A DNA stretch of 64,000 nucleotides from Pedobacter sp. Hv1 (GCF_001412215.1 NZ_LLWP01000004.1:620001-684000), one strand, 5' to 3'. Shown: positions 1 to 8,447, counted from the first letter of the stretch. The notes: a model not told the origin generated them from the letters alone. Program-made: numbers and translations.

Positions 1-247
1 TAGCCTCACGACGCAAAAATCCACCTGGAATACGGCCAGTAGCCGCATATTTCTCTTGATAATCTACCGATAAAGGTAAAAAATCTGTACCTGGTTTTGC
101 ACCAACTGTAGATACAACTGTTGCTAACAACATGGTATCTCCCATTTTAACTACAACGGCTCCATCAGCTTGTTTAGCTAATTTGCCTGTCTCAATTTCT
201 ACAATTCTTCCATCGCCTAAATCGAACGATTTTTTTATTACATTCAT
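1..247 (-). CDS. pnp: Polyribonucleotide nucleotidyltransferase (PNPase), N-terminal fragment
   Basis: PNPase degrades RNA 3' to 5' by phosphorolysis. Only the first 82 residues are present and the gene runs off the left edge. The frame starts [20 protein letters not shown] and continues with [31 protein letters not shown] and FLRREA, the conserved opening of the first RNase PH-like domain. It lies downstream of rpsO on the same strand, the classic rpsO-pnp order, with a hairpin terminator between them that probably limits read-through. The ATG at 247-245 matches the family N-terminus. Identity is clear; completeness cannot be judged. Confidence 0.96.
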   Translation of the reverse strand, partial: MNVIKKSFDLGDGRIVEIETGKLAKQADGAVVVKMGDTMLLATVVSTVGAKPGTDFLPLSVDYQEKYAATGRIPGGFLRREA

Positions 248-324
248 TTACAAATTGTTGTGGTCTATTTTTCCTCTTTTTAATAGACCTTGTTTATATA
301 TTATATTTTTGAGTATTAAATTAA

Positions 325-351
325 AAAAGCCACTCTAAAAGAATGGCTTTT
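325..351 (-). terminator. Intrinsic terminator between rpsO and pnp
   Basis: An 8-bp stem (AAAAGCCA at 325-332 with TGGCTTTT at 344-351) is followed, reading the minus strand, by a T-rich run. It sits just downstream of the rpsO stop codon, so it probably ends or attenuates the rpsO transcript before pnp. It could also act weakly on the plus strand. Confidence 0.7.
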
Positions 352-366
352 AATGATAAAAGCTTT

Positions 367-645
367 TTATTTAATGATATCTCTAAGCTGTAAAGCTTTG
401 ATGATAGCACGATAACGAGCAATATCTTTTTTAAATAAGTAAGCCAAAATACCGCGACGTTTACCTACTAATTTTTGAAGTGATAACTGAGTAGAGAAAT
501 CTTTACGATTTTTCTTTAAGTGTTCTGTTAAGTGCGCAATACGGTATGTAAATAACGCTACTTGACCTTCTGCAGAACCAGTATTGGTTTCTACTTCGCC
601 ATGTTGTTTAAAGATTTCGGCTTTCTTTTCTTTACTTAAATACAT
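367..645 (-). CDS. rpsO: 30S ribosomal protein S15
   Basis: S15 is a primary 16S rRNA-binding protein of the small-subunit platform. The 92-residue product has the family hallmarks: NTGSAEGQVALFTYRIAHLTEHLK near residues 22-45, a KDFSTQLSLQKLVGKRRGIL helix, and YLFKKDIARYRAIIKAL at the C-terminus. Its length is close to the usual 89 residues. A Bacteroidota-type promoter lies about 45 bases upstream and a hairpin terminator lies downstream before pnp. In other bacteria S15 represses its own mRNA; nothing in this short leader proves that here. Confidence 0.98.
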   Translation of the reverse strand: MYLSKEKKAEIFKQHGEVETNTGSAEGQVALFTYRIAHLTEHLKKNRKDFSTQLSLQKLVGKRRGILAYLFKKDIARYRAIIKALQLRDIIK

Positions 646-689
646 TCTTGAATGATACTAAAGTGTGAATAAATTAATTAATTATGGCG

Positions 690-720
690 CAAAGATAAAG
701 TATTTTTATGGATTAACAAA
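690..720 (-). promoter_or_regulatory. rpsO promoter (TTTG-N19-TATCTTTG)
   Basis: On the minus strand TTTG (720-717) is followed after exactly 19 bases by TATCTTTG (697-690), an excellent match to the Bacteroidota housekeeping promoter TTG-N19-TAnnTTTG. Transcription should start about 38 bases before the rpsO ATG. Confidence 0.8.
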
Positions 721-750
721 AGCAAAATTAATCTGCTAATGATTTGAAAA

Positions 751-1227
751 TCAGCTTTTCTTGTTAATTCTTTCTAGTTCTTGAATATCTAACTGATCTT
801 TGATGCGATTGGTAGCCCTTTTATTGTCTATTAGATGGTTGTAATGCAGAAAGTATACTTTAAAATCATTAATCAAATCAACCGTGGCCATATCTAAGTA
901 TTCATCATATTTTTCTTTATCTAACCCAGGAATATCTGTCATCAAATCAGCATACATCCCATCATCCATCATAATTTCGCAATAACCAGCAATTATCGGC
1001 ACCTCTAAAAGCATATCATATCTACCGTAACCCATTTCATCAATAGCTTCGATTAGTTTTTTTCTATTTTTAATCGTATCCCTTAAATAGATATCTAGAT
1101 CACCTGTTGTACGGTTGTACCCATAACGGTTCACTGCAAAACCACCAACAATAAGGTATTCCACATCATGTTTCTCAAATGTTTGCAAAAGCAATAACAT
1201 TTCTGGGCTTTCTTTATCAAAAGACAT
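751..1227 (-). CDS. Nucleotidyltransferase-fold protein (DUF6036/AbiEii-like)
   Basis: The 158-residue protein contains a polymerase-beta-type nucleotidyltransferase signature: a hydrophobic strand then GGFAVNRYGYNRTTGDLDIYL at about residues 28-48, giving the GG...DxD pattern for metal binding. The rest is acidic and ends in a charged helix. Families of this type include minimal nucleotidyltransferases, AbiEii-like toxins and uncharacterised genes. It is the second gene of a two-gene unit, six bases after a 67-residue partner, with repeated sequence upstream. A toxin-antitoxin or similar role is inference from fold and arrangement; the substrate is unknown. Confidence 0.72.
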   Translation of the reverse strand: MSFDKESPEMLLLLQTFEKHDVEYLIVGGFAVNRYGYNRTTGDLDIYLRDTIKNRKKLIEAIDEMGYGRYDMLLEVPIIAGYCEIMMDDGMYADLMTDIPGLDKEKYDEYLDMATVDLINDFKVYFLHYNHLIDNKRATNRIKDQLDIQELERINKKS

Positions 1228-1233
1228 AAAAAC

Positions 1234-1437
1234 TTAACTAATTGGCTTACTGATGATAATACCTTTACCTTGTGGTTTTTTTAAGGGCTCACCACCATTC
1301 ATTTGCACTGAAATACGATTAAGTTTTAAGAGCGCAAAGAATTTTTGTGCTGCAGAACGATTTAAATACCTTTCCTCTCGTTCTGCAAGAATGCTTTCAC
1401 GAGGGATATTGATATCATATATTTTTAAACGCCCCAT
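1234..1437 (-). CDS. Small conserved partner of the nucleotidyltransferase
   Basis: This 67-residue basic protein (starts MGRLKIYDINIPRESILAER) matches no family I recognise. It has a charged helical region around AEREERYLNRSAAQKFFALL and a C-terminal tail rich in Gly, Lys and Ile. The ATG is immediately preceded by a minus-strand TATATTTG box (1452-1445), implying a very short leader. It is followed after 6 bases by the nucleotidyltransferase gene, so the two are probably co-transcribed. It could be an antitoxin or DNA-binding subunit acting on the repeats upstream; that is a guess from position. Confidence 0.6.
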   Translation of the reverse strand: MGRLKIYDINIPRESILAEREERYLNRSAAQKFFALLKLNRISVQMNGGEPLKKPQGKGIIISKPIS

Positions 1438-1459
1438 TGTATATCAAATATACGACAAA

Positions 1460-1552
1460 TGATACAAATATGAGTCATGAAAACATCAATTTTGATCTAA
1501 ATTGATACAAATATGAGTCAAGACATCATCAACGTGATACAAATATAAGTCA
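1460..1552. repeat. Three direct repeats upstream of the nucleotidyltransferase pair
   Basis: The 18-base unit TGATACAAATATGAGTCA occurs at 1460-1477 and 1503-1520, and with one substitution at 1535-1552 (starts 43 and 32 bases apart). Each unit is an imperfect palindrome at its ends and, read on the minus strand, contains ATATTTG, close to a Bacteroidota -7 box. Position directly upstream of the two-gene unit suggests an operator array or multiple promoters. Confidence 0.8.
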
Positions 1553-1623
1553 TTGCAAAATCTATTTGTTTCATAAATTCAAATACTCTTCCTAGTTTTC
1601 TACCTTTGCAAAAAAATTAGATC

Positions 1624-2043
1624 TTGGAAAAAAATCAATATAGCATATTCGAAAGCGAGTTAAATGTTCGTCCTGATGATATAGACATGTTTAACCATGT
1701 ACACAACAGCAAATACCTTGATTATGTATTGGCAGCCCGTTACGAACAAATGGATAAATATTACAACATGAGCTGGGAGAAATTTGCTGAACAGGGTTTT
1801 GGTTGGGTAGTAGCTAAAGTGATCATTAATTTTAAACGACCATTAAAAATGGGAGATCAAATGATTGTGAGAACTGGAATTTTGGAAATGAACGAAAAAG
1901 GAAGCAACGTTCAGTTCGAAATCATTAACAAAACAACAGGAAAGGTATCTTCTGATGGTATTTTTGAATATGTAATGATCGACTTAAAAACCCAACGTTC
2001 TTGCAAGGTAAATGAAGAAATGATCAAAGCATATAGTATTTAA
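1624..2043 (+). CDS. Acyl-CoA thioesterase, hotdog fold (4HBT family)
   Basis: Proteins of this family hydrolyse acyl-CoA thioesters. The motif VRPDDIDMFNHVHNSKYLDYV near residues 16-36 is the 4HBT active-site segment, with the catalytic Asp/Asn-His region. The 139-residue length fits a single hotdog domain. The frame opens with TTG at 1624; a stop codon lies two codons upstream and the next in-frame ATG at 1687 would cut into the conserved segment, so TTG is the likely start. A TACCTTTG box at 1601-1608 gives a short leader. Its stop codon overlaps that of the convergent gene. The physiological acyl substrate is unknown. Confidence 0.85.
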   Translation: MEKNQYSIFESELNVRPDDIDMFNHVHNSKYLDYVLAARYEQMDKYYNMSWEKFAEQGFGWVVAKVIINFKRPLKMGDQMIVRTGILEMNEKGSNVQFEIINKTTGKVSSDGIFEYVMIDLKTQRSCKVNEEMIKAYSI

Positions 2044-3134
2044 GCAATTTCCTTGAGGTCTAAACGATTGTACTTCCAAAAGAATGTAACCACTGCAAAA
2101 GAAATCAGCAATAAACTGAATAAGAAATAATGGCCAGCTAAGATAGCCAGCATACTTACAAAAAAGAAGAACAAAAGATATTTCATATACCTTTCCATAT
2201 CTGCTTTTAAGAGATAGACCAACATTTGTAAACCTAACATTGTTGCCACACAGAAAAACAAACAATTGATCAATTGAAAGGTATTTAAATCACTTAGCCA
2301 AACCAGTTGGATCAATTCTGGAATAAGGAACATCATAAAAACCAGCAACCAGTAACACAACCTCTTTATTGCGCTAATTGGTAAATTCTTGGCAAAGGCT
2401 GCATAAAAAGCGTCAAATTTGATCAAATTAAAGATCAATACTGCATGACTTAAAACTACGGCAAGCAATGCAGTTAAATAGACCCGAATATCATTACCTA
2501 CATCTGCAAAAACCAACAAAATCACTTTAAAACTCAGTATAGAAAACACTTTACAGATCAACAACATCATTCTTTGCTCCTTTAACAAGTAATACAAAGG
2601 CCAAGTCCAAAATGGTTTATTAACCGCAACAGCTGGAAGATTGATCCAATTTTTGACAACGTAAAAAGTAAAATTACTGAACCTAAAAGTATAAATGGTT
2701 AAAAAGGCAAGAAGTAAAAAAACACTTAAGATGGTTGCAAAAAAAGTAAAATAGAATTGATGTTTGATAGAAATTAACAACATCAAACCTGCATAACCTA
2801 TAATGGGTAAAAGCAAAAAGCTATACAATTTTATCCATAACACATGCTGCTGTTTTGAAGGCATTGATGTAATGGTTTTTGCAAACTGATAATCTGCCGA
2901 AGCTAGTTTTTGTTTCACAAAAAAGACACATTTAAGCGCATACAAAATCCAAACCACAAAAAGCATCAATAAATTAATAGGTGATGAACATATGGAGATC
3001 AATAACGCATTATGAAAACTAATTAATGCATAGCCCTGGATCATTCCAAATAACAAATAGATGGCTACTAAGAACAATCCAACATGTTGCTGATAGAATG
3101 TTAAACCCAAAGACCTGATCAATAATTTCAACAT
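2040..3134 (-). CDS. Multi-pass membrane protein, probable ABC transporter permease
   Basis: The 364-residue protein is very hydrophobic, with about ten predicted membrane segments (for example VGLFLVAIYLLFGMIQGYAL near residue 18, and a C-terminal pair ending near residue 350). I do not recognise a named permease family. It overlaps the upstream ATP-binding protein gene by 7 bases on the same strand, so the two are translationally coupled and probably form one transporter. Substrate and direction are unknown; a small ATPase with a separate permease suggests an exporter. Its stop codon overlaps the stop of the convergent thioesterase gene. Confidence 0.7.
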   Translation of the reverse strand: MLKLLIRSLGLTFYQQHVGLFLVAIYLLFGMIQGYALISFHNALLISICSSPINLLMLFVVWILYALKCVFFVKQKLASADYQFAKTITSMPSKQQHVLWIKLYSFLLLPIIGYAGLMLLISIKHQFYFTFFATILSVFLLLAFLTIYTFRFSNFTFYVVKNWINLPAVAVNKPFWTWPLYYLLKEQRMMLLICKVFSILSFKVILLVFADVGNDIRVYLTALLAVVLSHAVLIFNLIKFDAFYAAFAKNLPISAIKRLCYWLLVFMMFLIPELIQLVWLSDLNTFQLINCLFFCVATMLGLQMLVYLLKADMERYMKYLLFFFFVSMLAILAGHYFLFSLLLISFAVVTFFWKYNRLDLKEIA

Positions 3135-3760
3135 CTTGTAATTTGTTTCTGCTGAATTTCGAAAACTGCCGCTATATTTAATTTTTCAAGATTTATTTCT
3201 TGATGTGATGACAATAGGAAACTTTTCCCTTGACTGGCTTTTTGTACAATCAAATCATATAATTTAGTCGCTGATACCACATCAATGGTAATCAAAGGTT
3301 CATCCAAAATGTACAGCTCAACATCACCAATAAAAGCACAGATTAAGGAAAGTTTTTTAAGCATTCCGCTCGAGTAACCACCAATTTTTTGGTTTAAAAA
3401 CTCGTTAAGTTCAAAGAGCGAAGTCAATTTATCTATTTCATCTTGCTGTGCATGCCGTACCTCTTTATAAAAATTAAGGAGTTCTTTACCAGTGATAAAC
3501 AAAGGATATTGAGGTTCAGCCTCAGCATAGCTGATTTTGGAACGAAATGAAATGAGGTCTTTCTTGAGGTTAATCTCATCCAATAAAACTTCTCCATTAA
3601 ATGGGGTTTGACCAGAAATGATGCGAAACAGCGTTGTTTTTCCAGTACCATTGCCACCTTTTAACCAATAAATACCTGATCCGATCTTCCATTGATCAAA
3701 CTGTAATACTGTATGGCTACCGTACTTTTTATCAATATGGTTTAATGTTAAGCTAGTCAA
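3128..3760 (-). CDS. ABC transporter ATP-binding protein
   Basis: This 210-residue nucleotide-binding subunit energises transport with the adjacent membrane protein. Visible motifs in order are Walker A GGNGTGKTTLFRI (about residues 35-47), an altered signature YSSGMLKKLSL, Walker B LYILDEPLITID with the catalytic Glu, and an H-loop LSSHQ. The signature has SSGM where LSGGQ is usual, and the D-loop is also non-standard, which is common in small bacterial exporter ATPases. It is the first gene of a two-gene operon and overlaps the permease by 7 bases. Substrate cannot be inferred. Confidence 0.88.
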   Translation of the reverse strand: MTSLTLNHIDKKYGSHTVLQFDQWKIGSGIYWLKGGNGTGKTTLFRIISGQTPFNGEVLLDEINLKKDLISFRSKISYAEAEPQYPLFITGKELLNFYKEVRHAQQDEIDKLTSLFELNEFLNQKIGGYSSGMLKKLSLICAFIGDVELYILDEPLITIDVVSATKLYDLIVQKASQGKSFLLSSHQEINLEKLNIAAVFEIQQKQITRC

Positions 3761-3853
3761 GTTCAGTTTTATGATTTTGATGAAAATAAAATAAATATGT
3801 TACAGCTATCTTTTCACTAAAATATCAGGTAAAAATTTTCTTTAAAATTAAAT

Positions 3854-3882
3854 TTGAACCTTTAATTTTTTTTCTATTTTTG
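3854..3882 (+). promoter_or_regulatory. Promoter of the MATE transporter leader
   Basis: TTG at 3854-3856 is followed after 18 bases by TATTTTTG at 3875-3882, a good match to the Bacteroidota promoter. It places the transcript start near 3888 and gives the MATE gene an unusually long leader of about 125 bases that holds the structured element at 3901-3993. Confidence 0.65.
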
Positions 3883-3900
3883 TTTTAATCAAATCTACAG

Positions 3901-3993
3901 AACCATGATAGTTTCAGTAGTCCGTATCCGCTAAATAGCTAGGACTCTATTCTCGATCTCAAATAACAGTTGTATTTAGTGCAGCTCATGGTT
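3901..3993 (+). ncRNA. Candidate structured 5' leader (possible riboswitch) of the MATE gene
   Basis: The element is closed by a perfect 8-bp helix, AACCATGA (3901-3908) with TCATGGTT (3986-3993). Inside are AGTCC (3919-3923) with GGACT (3942-3946) and a nested GCT/AGC pair (3930-3932 with 3937-3939). The sequence CTAAATA at 3931-3937 is also complementary to TATTTAG at 3973-3979, which would form a pseudoknot or an alternative fold. It lies between a good promoter and the ATG of a drug/metabolite exporter. I could not match it to a known riboswitch class; a cis-regulatory role is inference. Confidence 0.5.
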
Positions 3994-4012
3994 ACCTTAT
4001 TTAAATTTTTAT

Positions 4013-5437
4013 ATGTCACAATCTACAAAGACAACGAACCGTCTTTCTCATTTTTTTATAGTTTTAAAACAGGCGCTTAAGGGCGAAGAAACCGATTATA
4101 CCAGCATTAGTATCCGTAAAGCTATTGTTCTTTTAGCCATTCCGATGATGCTAGAAATGATGATGGAATCGGTATTTGCATTGGTAGACCTTTATTTTGT
4201 TGGTCATTTGCCTGATAGCAGTCATGCCATTCAAACAGTTGGACTAACTGAATCAGTACTTACCATTATCTATTCATTGGCCATTGGCATGAGCATGGCT
4301 GCAACTGCAGTAGTTGCTCGTCGTATTGGAGAAAAAAATCCAGAGGCTGCAGCTAGGGCTGGTATGCAGACCATTGTAATTGCCATGTTCATTAATGTAA
4401 TTATCAGCATTACAGGGGTAATTTTTGCCAAAGAAATTTTATTGTTAATGGGTGCTTCAGAACAGACCGCTCTACAAGGAACAACTTTTGTACGCATTAT
4501 GATGGGTAGCAGTACAGTAATTATGCTACTATTCTTAATCAATGGTATTTTTAGGGGTGCAGGTAATGCAGCTATTGCCATGCAAAGTTTGTGGATTGCC
4601 AATATTGCCAATATCATTTTCTGTCCAATATTTATCAACGGTTTTGGTCCGATTCCAGCTTTTGGATTAACTGGAGCAGCAATTGCAACAGCATTAGGCC
4701 GTGGATTGGGTGTGTGTTATCAAGTTTATCACTTGGTTAAGGGGAACAGCGCCTTAAAAATTAAACTCTCTTATTTCAAACCACATTGGGAACAAATCAA
4801 AGCTATTGTTAAAATTGCCGCACCGGGTATTTTACAATTTGTAATTGCTTCATGTAGTTGGATATTTTTGGCACAATTGGTGGCCACTACAGGTGGTGAT
4901 CATGGTTCTGCAGGTTACCAAACTGCTTTAAGGTTAATGATGTTCTTTATGTTACCTGCTTGGGGCTTGAGCAATGCTGCAGCCACACTAGTGGGACAGA
5001 ACATGGGTGCAGGGCACATGGATAGAGCTGAACAATCTGTATTCGTTACCATGAAGTACACCGTTATTTTTATGGCCGTAGTAACGGTACTCTTTTTAAC
5101 CTGTGGTTCAATTTTCGCATCGTTCTTTACTACAGATGAGCAAATTAAAAAAGTGGCGGTAGAAGCACTTCAAATTTTAAGTTATGGTTTTGTATTGTAT
5201 GGAATAGGAATGGTTTTGGTAAGTGCCTTTAATGGTGCAGGTGATACCTGGACCCCAACCAAGATTAATGTAATCGCCTTTTGGATCTTCCAAATTCCTT
5301 TTGCCTATTTCTTAGCTAAGTATATGAACTTAGGTCCAACAGGGGTATTTATTGCCATACCTGTGGCAGAGGTAGGCATTACCATTGCAGCTTATATCCT
5401 ATTCAAGAAAGGAAAATGGCAAAAAATGAAGGTCTAA
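4013..5437 (+). CDS. MATE family efflux transporter
   Basis: MATE proteins export cationic drugs and metabolites using Na+ or H+ gradients. The 474-residue product has about 12 membrane segments arranged as two similar halves: the first begins with LAIPMMLEMMMESVFALVDLYFVG, followed by the LTESV...AIGMSMAATAVVARRIGE segment, and the second half contains PGILQFVIASCSWIFLA and GLSNAAATLVGQNMGAG. Length and repeat structure fit the family. The gene stands alone behind a promoter and a structured leader and ends at a strong bidirectional terminator. Substrate is unknown. Confidence 0.92.
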   Translation: MSQSTKTTNRLSHFFIVLKQALKGEETDYTSISIRKAIVLLAIPMMLEMMMESVFALVDLYFVGHLPDSSHAIQTVGLTESVLTIIYSLAIGMSMAATAVVARRIGEKNPEAAARAGMQTIVIAMFINVIISITGVIFAKEILLLMGASEQTALQGTTFVRIMMGSSTVIMLLFLINGIFRGAGNAAIAMQSLWIANIANIIFCPIFINGFGPIPAFGLTGAAIATALGRGLGVCYQVYHLVKGNSALKIKLSYFKPHWEQIKAIVKIAAPGILQFVIASCSWIFLAQLVATTGGDHGSAGYQTALRLMMFFMLPAWGLSNAAATLVGQNMGAGHMDRAEQSVFVTMKYTVIFMAVVTVLFLTCGSIFASFFTTDEQIKKVAVEALQILSYGFVLYGIGMVLVSAFNGAGDTWTPTKINVIAFWIFQIPFAYFLAKYMNLGPTGVFIAIPVAEVGITIAAYILFKKGKWQKMKV

Positions 5438-5448
5438 TCGATCAAACA

Positions 5449-5485
5449 AAAAAGGGGCTGTATGATTTAAATACAGCCCCTTTTT
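5449..5485. terminator. Bidirectional terminator between MATE gene and ddl
   Basis: A long GC-rich hairpin with stem AAAAAGGGGCTGTAT (5449-5463) and its complement (5471-5485), flanked by A and T tracts on both sides, lies between two convergent genes and should stop transcription from both directions. Confidence 0.9.
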
Positions 5486-5499
5486 ATATTCAGTTTCAA

Positions 5500-6483
5500 T
5501 TAAATGGCTTCTTCTATTACTTGGGTATAAAACTCTTTTAACTCCATTCCCATTGCTGCTACTTGTTGCGGAATAAAACTAGTAGCCGTTTGACCAGGGA
5601 TGGTATTGATCTCTATAAAATAAAAATTACCCGTTTGGTGCTCTAAGAAGTAATCGATCCGTACAATACCGTTGCAATTTAATTTTTGGTACACAGCTGT
5701 TACCACTTCTTCTACCCTATTCTTTTCTTCATCCGTCATTCTTCCGGGGGTAATTTCTTCAGTTGCGCCAGGCGTATATTTGGCTTCAAAATCAAAAAAT
5801 TCATTTGCAGGAATCACCTCGGTTGCTGGCAACACCTTAATTTCGCCTTTGGTTTTAAACACACCTACTGAAAACTCTCTTCCTTCTACAAACTCTTCGA
5901 TTAGAATCTGGTCATCCTCGTTAAATGCTTTATCCAATGCATTTTGCAGATCGTTGGCATGTTTAACCTTGCTCATACCAATGCTGCTTCCACCGCTATT
6001 TGGTTTCACAAAATAAGGCAGTTTTAACTCTTTTTTAATCGCCTCTACAGCGTAATTGGTATGTTTAAAAATTTGGATTGACTTGGCTACATTCAGATCT
6101 TTTATCCCATTCACAATTGCCTTTGTATAACCTTTATTCATGGTAATGGCCGATGTGAGTGCATTGCAAGTGGTATAAGGAATACCTAACATATCAAAAT
6201 AACCTTGTAGTTTTCCGTCTTCTCCTGGCGAACCATGAATGGCAATAAAAACACCATCAAATTTAATTTTTCTACCGTTTAATGTTAAAGAGAAATCATT
6301 TTTATCAATATCTATTTTTACAGAATCAGCTGGTTCATAAAACCAACCATTTTCGGTTAGCATTATCTTATAAACTTCGTACTTTGTGGTATCGATATTT
6401 TGAGCAATAGTTGCGGCACTTTTTACAGATACCACCCACTCTCCTGTGGTACCACCAGTTAATAATGCAATTGTTTTCTTCAT
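5500..6483 (-). CDS. ddl: D-alanine--D-alanine ligase
   Basis: Ddl joins two D-alanines with ATP to make the dipeptide end of the peptidoglycan precursor. The ATP-grasp motifs are clear: LTGGTTGEWVVSVKSA at the N-terminus, IAIHGSPGEDGKLQG, the loop FVKPNSGGSSIGMSKV, FVEGREFSVGV, and the metal site YFIEINTIPGQT near the C-terminus. I place the start at the ATG at 6483-6481 (MKKTIALLTGG) rather than an in-frame ATG nine codons upstream, because family members begin there; the product is then 327 residues. The gene is divergent from the PASTA/mltG cell-wall cluster. Confidence 0.95.
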   Translation of the reverse strand: MKKTIALLTGGTTGEWVVSVKSAATIAQNIDTTKYEVYKIMLTENGWFYEPADSVKIDIDKNDFSLTLNGRKIKFDGVFIAIHGSPGEDGKLQGYFDMLGIPYTTCNALTSAITMNKGYTKAIVNGIKDLNVAKSIQIFKHTNYAVEAIKKELKLPYFVKPNSGGSSIGMSKVKHANDLQNALDKAFNEDDQILIEEFVEGREFSVGVFKTKGEIKVLPATEVIPANEFFDFEAKYTPGATEEITPGRMTDEEKNRVEEVVTAVYQKLNCNGIVRIDYFLEHQTGNFYFIEINTIPGQTATSFIPQQVAAMGMELKEFYTQVIEEAI

Positions 6484-6607
6484 GGGATATTCCAAAAAAT
6501 TTATGCTCAAAAATATAAATTAGTTGATGCAGATTTGATTTTAATTGAGATAAAATATTTTTTTAAGCTAAATTTGAAATATTATACATCTATCACACAA
6601 AAAATAA

Positions 6608-7381
6608 ATGGGCAACTTTATCGAGTACCTTAAAACAAAATCATTCAGAAACAACCTCATTGCTGCAATTGGTACGGTTATCGTATTATTGCTGATCGCT
6701 TTTTTCAGTTTACGCTTTTACACCAAACATGGCGAGGGCCTAAATGTACCTGAAGTTAAAGGTCTAGCATTGGCCCAAGCTGTAAGTAAATTAGAGGAAT
6801 TGGGCTTGCGTTATGAAATAGATTCGGTTTACATTATGGATAAACCGCCAGGTATTGTTACCGACCAAGACCCTGATGCCAATACTTTTGTAAAGGGAAA
6901 TAGAACCATTTATTTAACCATCAATACCGCACAAGCGCCAAATGTTAAATTTCCAGATATAGAAAATAAATCGTTCAGAGAAGCACAATCTATTTTAGAA
7001 AGCTACCGTTTAAAAGTAGGTGATACCACTTATAAACCAGACGTAGCGAAAGACGTGGTTTTAGAAGCCTATTTTGGTGGACAACTGATCAAAAATGGAG
7101 AAGTATTGCCTACAGGTTCAACCATTAATCTGGTATTGGGCGATGGTCGTGGCAATGAAGAGGTAGAACTGCCCAACTTAACTGGCCTGACTATTGATGA
7201 AGCTAAATTTAATTTAAAAGGGCTAATGTTAACACTTGGCACTGTAACTTATAATGGAGCGATTACAGATACCGCAAACGCAGTTATTATTACCCAATTT
7301 CCACTAACGGCAGATACCGTTACCAAAGTAAAAATAGGTACTCCAGTAAATATTACCCTTTCTAACAAACCAAAAAATTAA
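6608..7381 (+). CDS. PASTA-domain membrane protein
   Basis: PASTA domains bind peptidoglycan fragments and beta-lactams and usually belong to penicillin-binding proteins or Ser/Thr kinases. Here they stand without a catalytic domain. The 257-residue protein has one membrane segment (about residues 17-39) and then three PASTA repeats: about 41-107 (VPEVKGLALAQAVSKLEELG), 111-180 (FPDIENKSFREAQSILESY) and 186-254 (LPNLTGLTIDEAKFNLKG). The neighbours are mltG 14 bases downstream and divergent ddl, so a role in cell-wall sensing or scaffolding is likely but unproven. Confidence 0.9.
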   Translation: MGNFIEYLKTKSFRNNLIAAIGTVIVLLLIAFFSLRFYTKHGEGLNVPEVKGLALAQAVSKLEELGLRYEIDSVYIMDKPPGIVTDQDPDANTFVKGNRTIYLTINTAQAPNVKFPDIENKSFREAQSILESYRLKVGDTTYKPDVAKDVVLEAYFGGQLIKNGEVLPTGSTINLVLGDGRGNEEVELPNLTGLTIDEAKFNLKGLMLTLGTVTYNGAITDTANAVIITQFPLTADTVTKVKIGTPVNITLSNKPKN

Positions 7382-7394
7382 GTTCAAGAAGAAC

Positions 7395-8447
7395 ATGAGC
7401 AACGAAAAAACACCAGTTAAACAAAGTACAAAAATTATCATCATCATCGCCCTTCTGATCCTTTGTGTAGGAGGATTTTTTGGGCTTAGGGTTTATAAAA
7501 CCTTTTTGGCACCCAATGTAAACGGTAATGAAAAATATATCTACATTAAAACCAACAGCACTTACGATGATTTTTTAAGCAATCTTGAAAGCAAAAATAT
7601 TATCAAGAACATTGGTGAATTTAAAGCTGCAGCAGGCAAAATGAATTTGGCCAACAGTTTGAAACCTGGTCGTTATGCAATTAAAGAAGGGATGAACAAC
7701 CGTACTTTAATCAATAAGTTAAAATCTGGCAACCAGGATGCGGTGAAGTTGAAATTCCAAAATATTAGAAAAAAAGAAAATTTTGCAGCTTACTTGGCTA
7801 AAAACATGGAGGCTGATTCGCTAGCTTTCATCAAAGTATTGGATTCGGCAGCCTTAGTAGAAAAATATGGTTTTACTACTGAGAATGTGTATACCATGTT
7901 TATTCCAAACACTTACGAATTGTACTGGAACATCAGCCCTGTTGAGTTTTTCGAGAAAATGCAGAAACAATATGTTCAGTTCTGGAACGATGAACGCAAA
8001 CGTAAAGCTGCAGCACTAAACCTAAGCCCTATTCAAGTTACCATTTTAGCTTCAATAGTCGATTCTGAAGCGCTTTACGACAAAGAGATGCCTACCATTG
8101 CCGGTTTATATCTAAATCGCTTAAATCGTGGTATTTTATTGCAGGCAGATCCAACAGTAATTTATGCCAATGACGATTTTACCGTGAAACGCGTAACCAA
8201 TGCTTTGCTCAATGTCAACTCTAAATACAACACCTACAAATATGCAGGTTTGCCTCCAGGTCCTATTACCATGCCAAGTATCAATGCAATAGATGCCGTG
8301 TTAAACAGAGAGGTAAACAATTACATCTACATGTGTGCAAAGGAAGATTTTTCCGGTTACCATAACTTTGCAGAAACTGTTGCACAACATGATATCAATG
8401 CCAAAAAATATAGAGAAGCCCTGAACAAAAGAAATATCTACAAATAA
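7395..8447 (+). CDS. mltG: Endolytic murein transglycosylase MltG
   Basis: MltG cleaves nascent glycan strands inside the chain and helps terminate glycan polymerisation. The 350-residue product has an N-terminal membrane anchor (about residues 12-31), a LysM-like subdomain, and the YceG catalytic core: FIPNTYELYWNISP, ILASIVDSEA (candidate catalytic Glu225), IAGLYLNRL and LQADPTVIYA, then YAGLPPGPITMPS. It follows the PASTA gene by 14 bases and its stop shares a base with the start of the next gene (TAATG), so these genes are probably one operon. Confidence 0.93.
   Translation: MSNEKTPVKQSTKIIIIIALLILCVGGFFGLRVYKTFLAPNVNGNEKYIYIKTNSTYDDFLSNLESKNIIKNIGEFKAAAGKMNLANSLKPGRYAIKEGMNNRTLINKLKSGNQDAVKLKFQNIRKKENFAAYLAKNMEADSLAFIKVLDSAALVEKYGFTTENVYTMFIPNTYELYWNISPVEFFEKMQKQYVQFWNDERKRKAAALNLSPIQVTILASIVDSEALYDKEMPTIAGLYLNRLNRGILLQADPTVIYANDDFTVKRVTNALLNVNSKYNTYKYAGLPPGPITMPSINAIDAVLNREVNNYIYMCAKEDFSGYHNFAETVAQHDINAKKYREALNKRNIYK

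Noticed and set aside
132..338. Plus-strand open frame opposite the pnp start
   Set aside because: It is antisense to conserved PNPase sequence and runs through the rpsO-pnp terminator.
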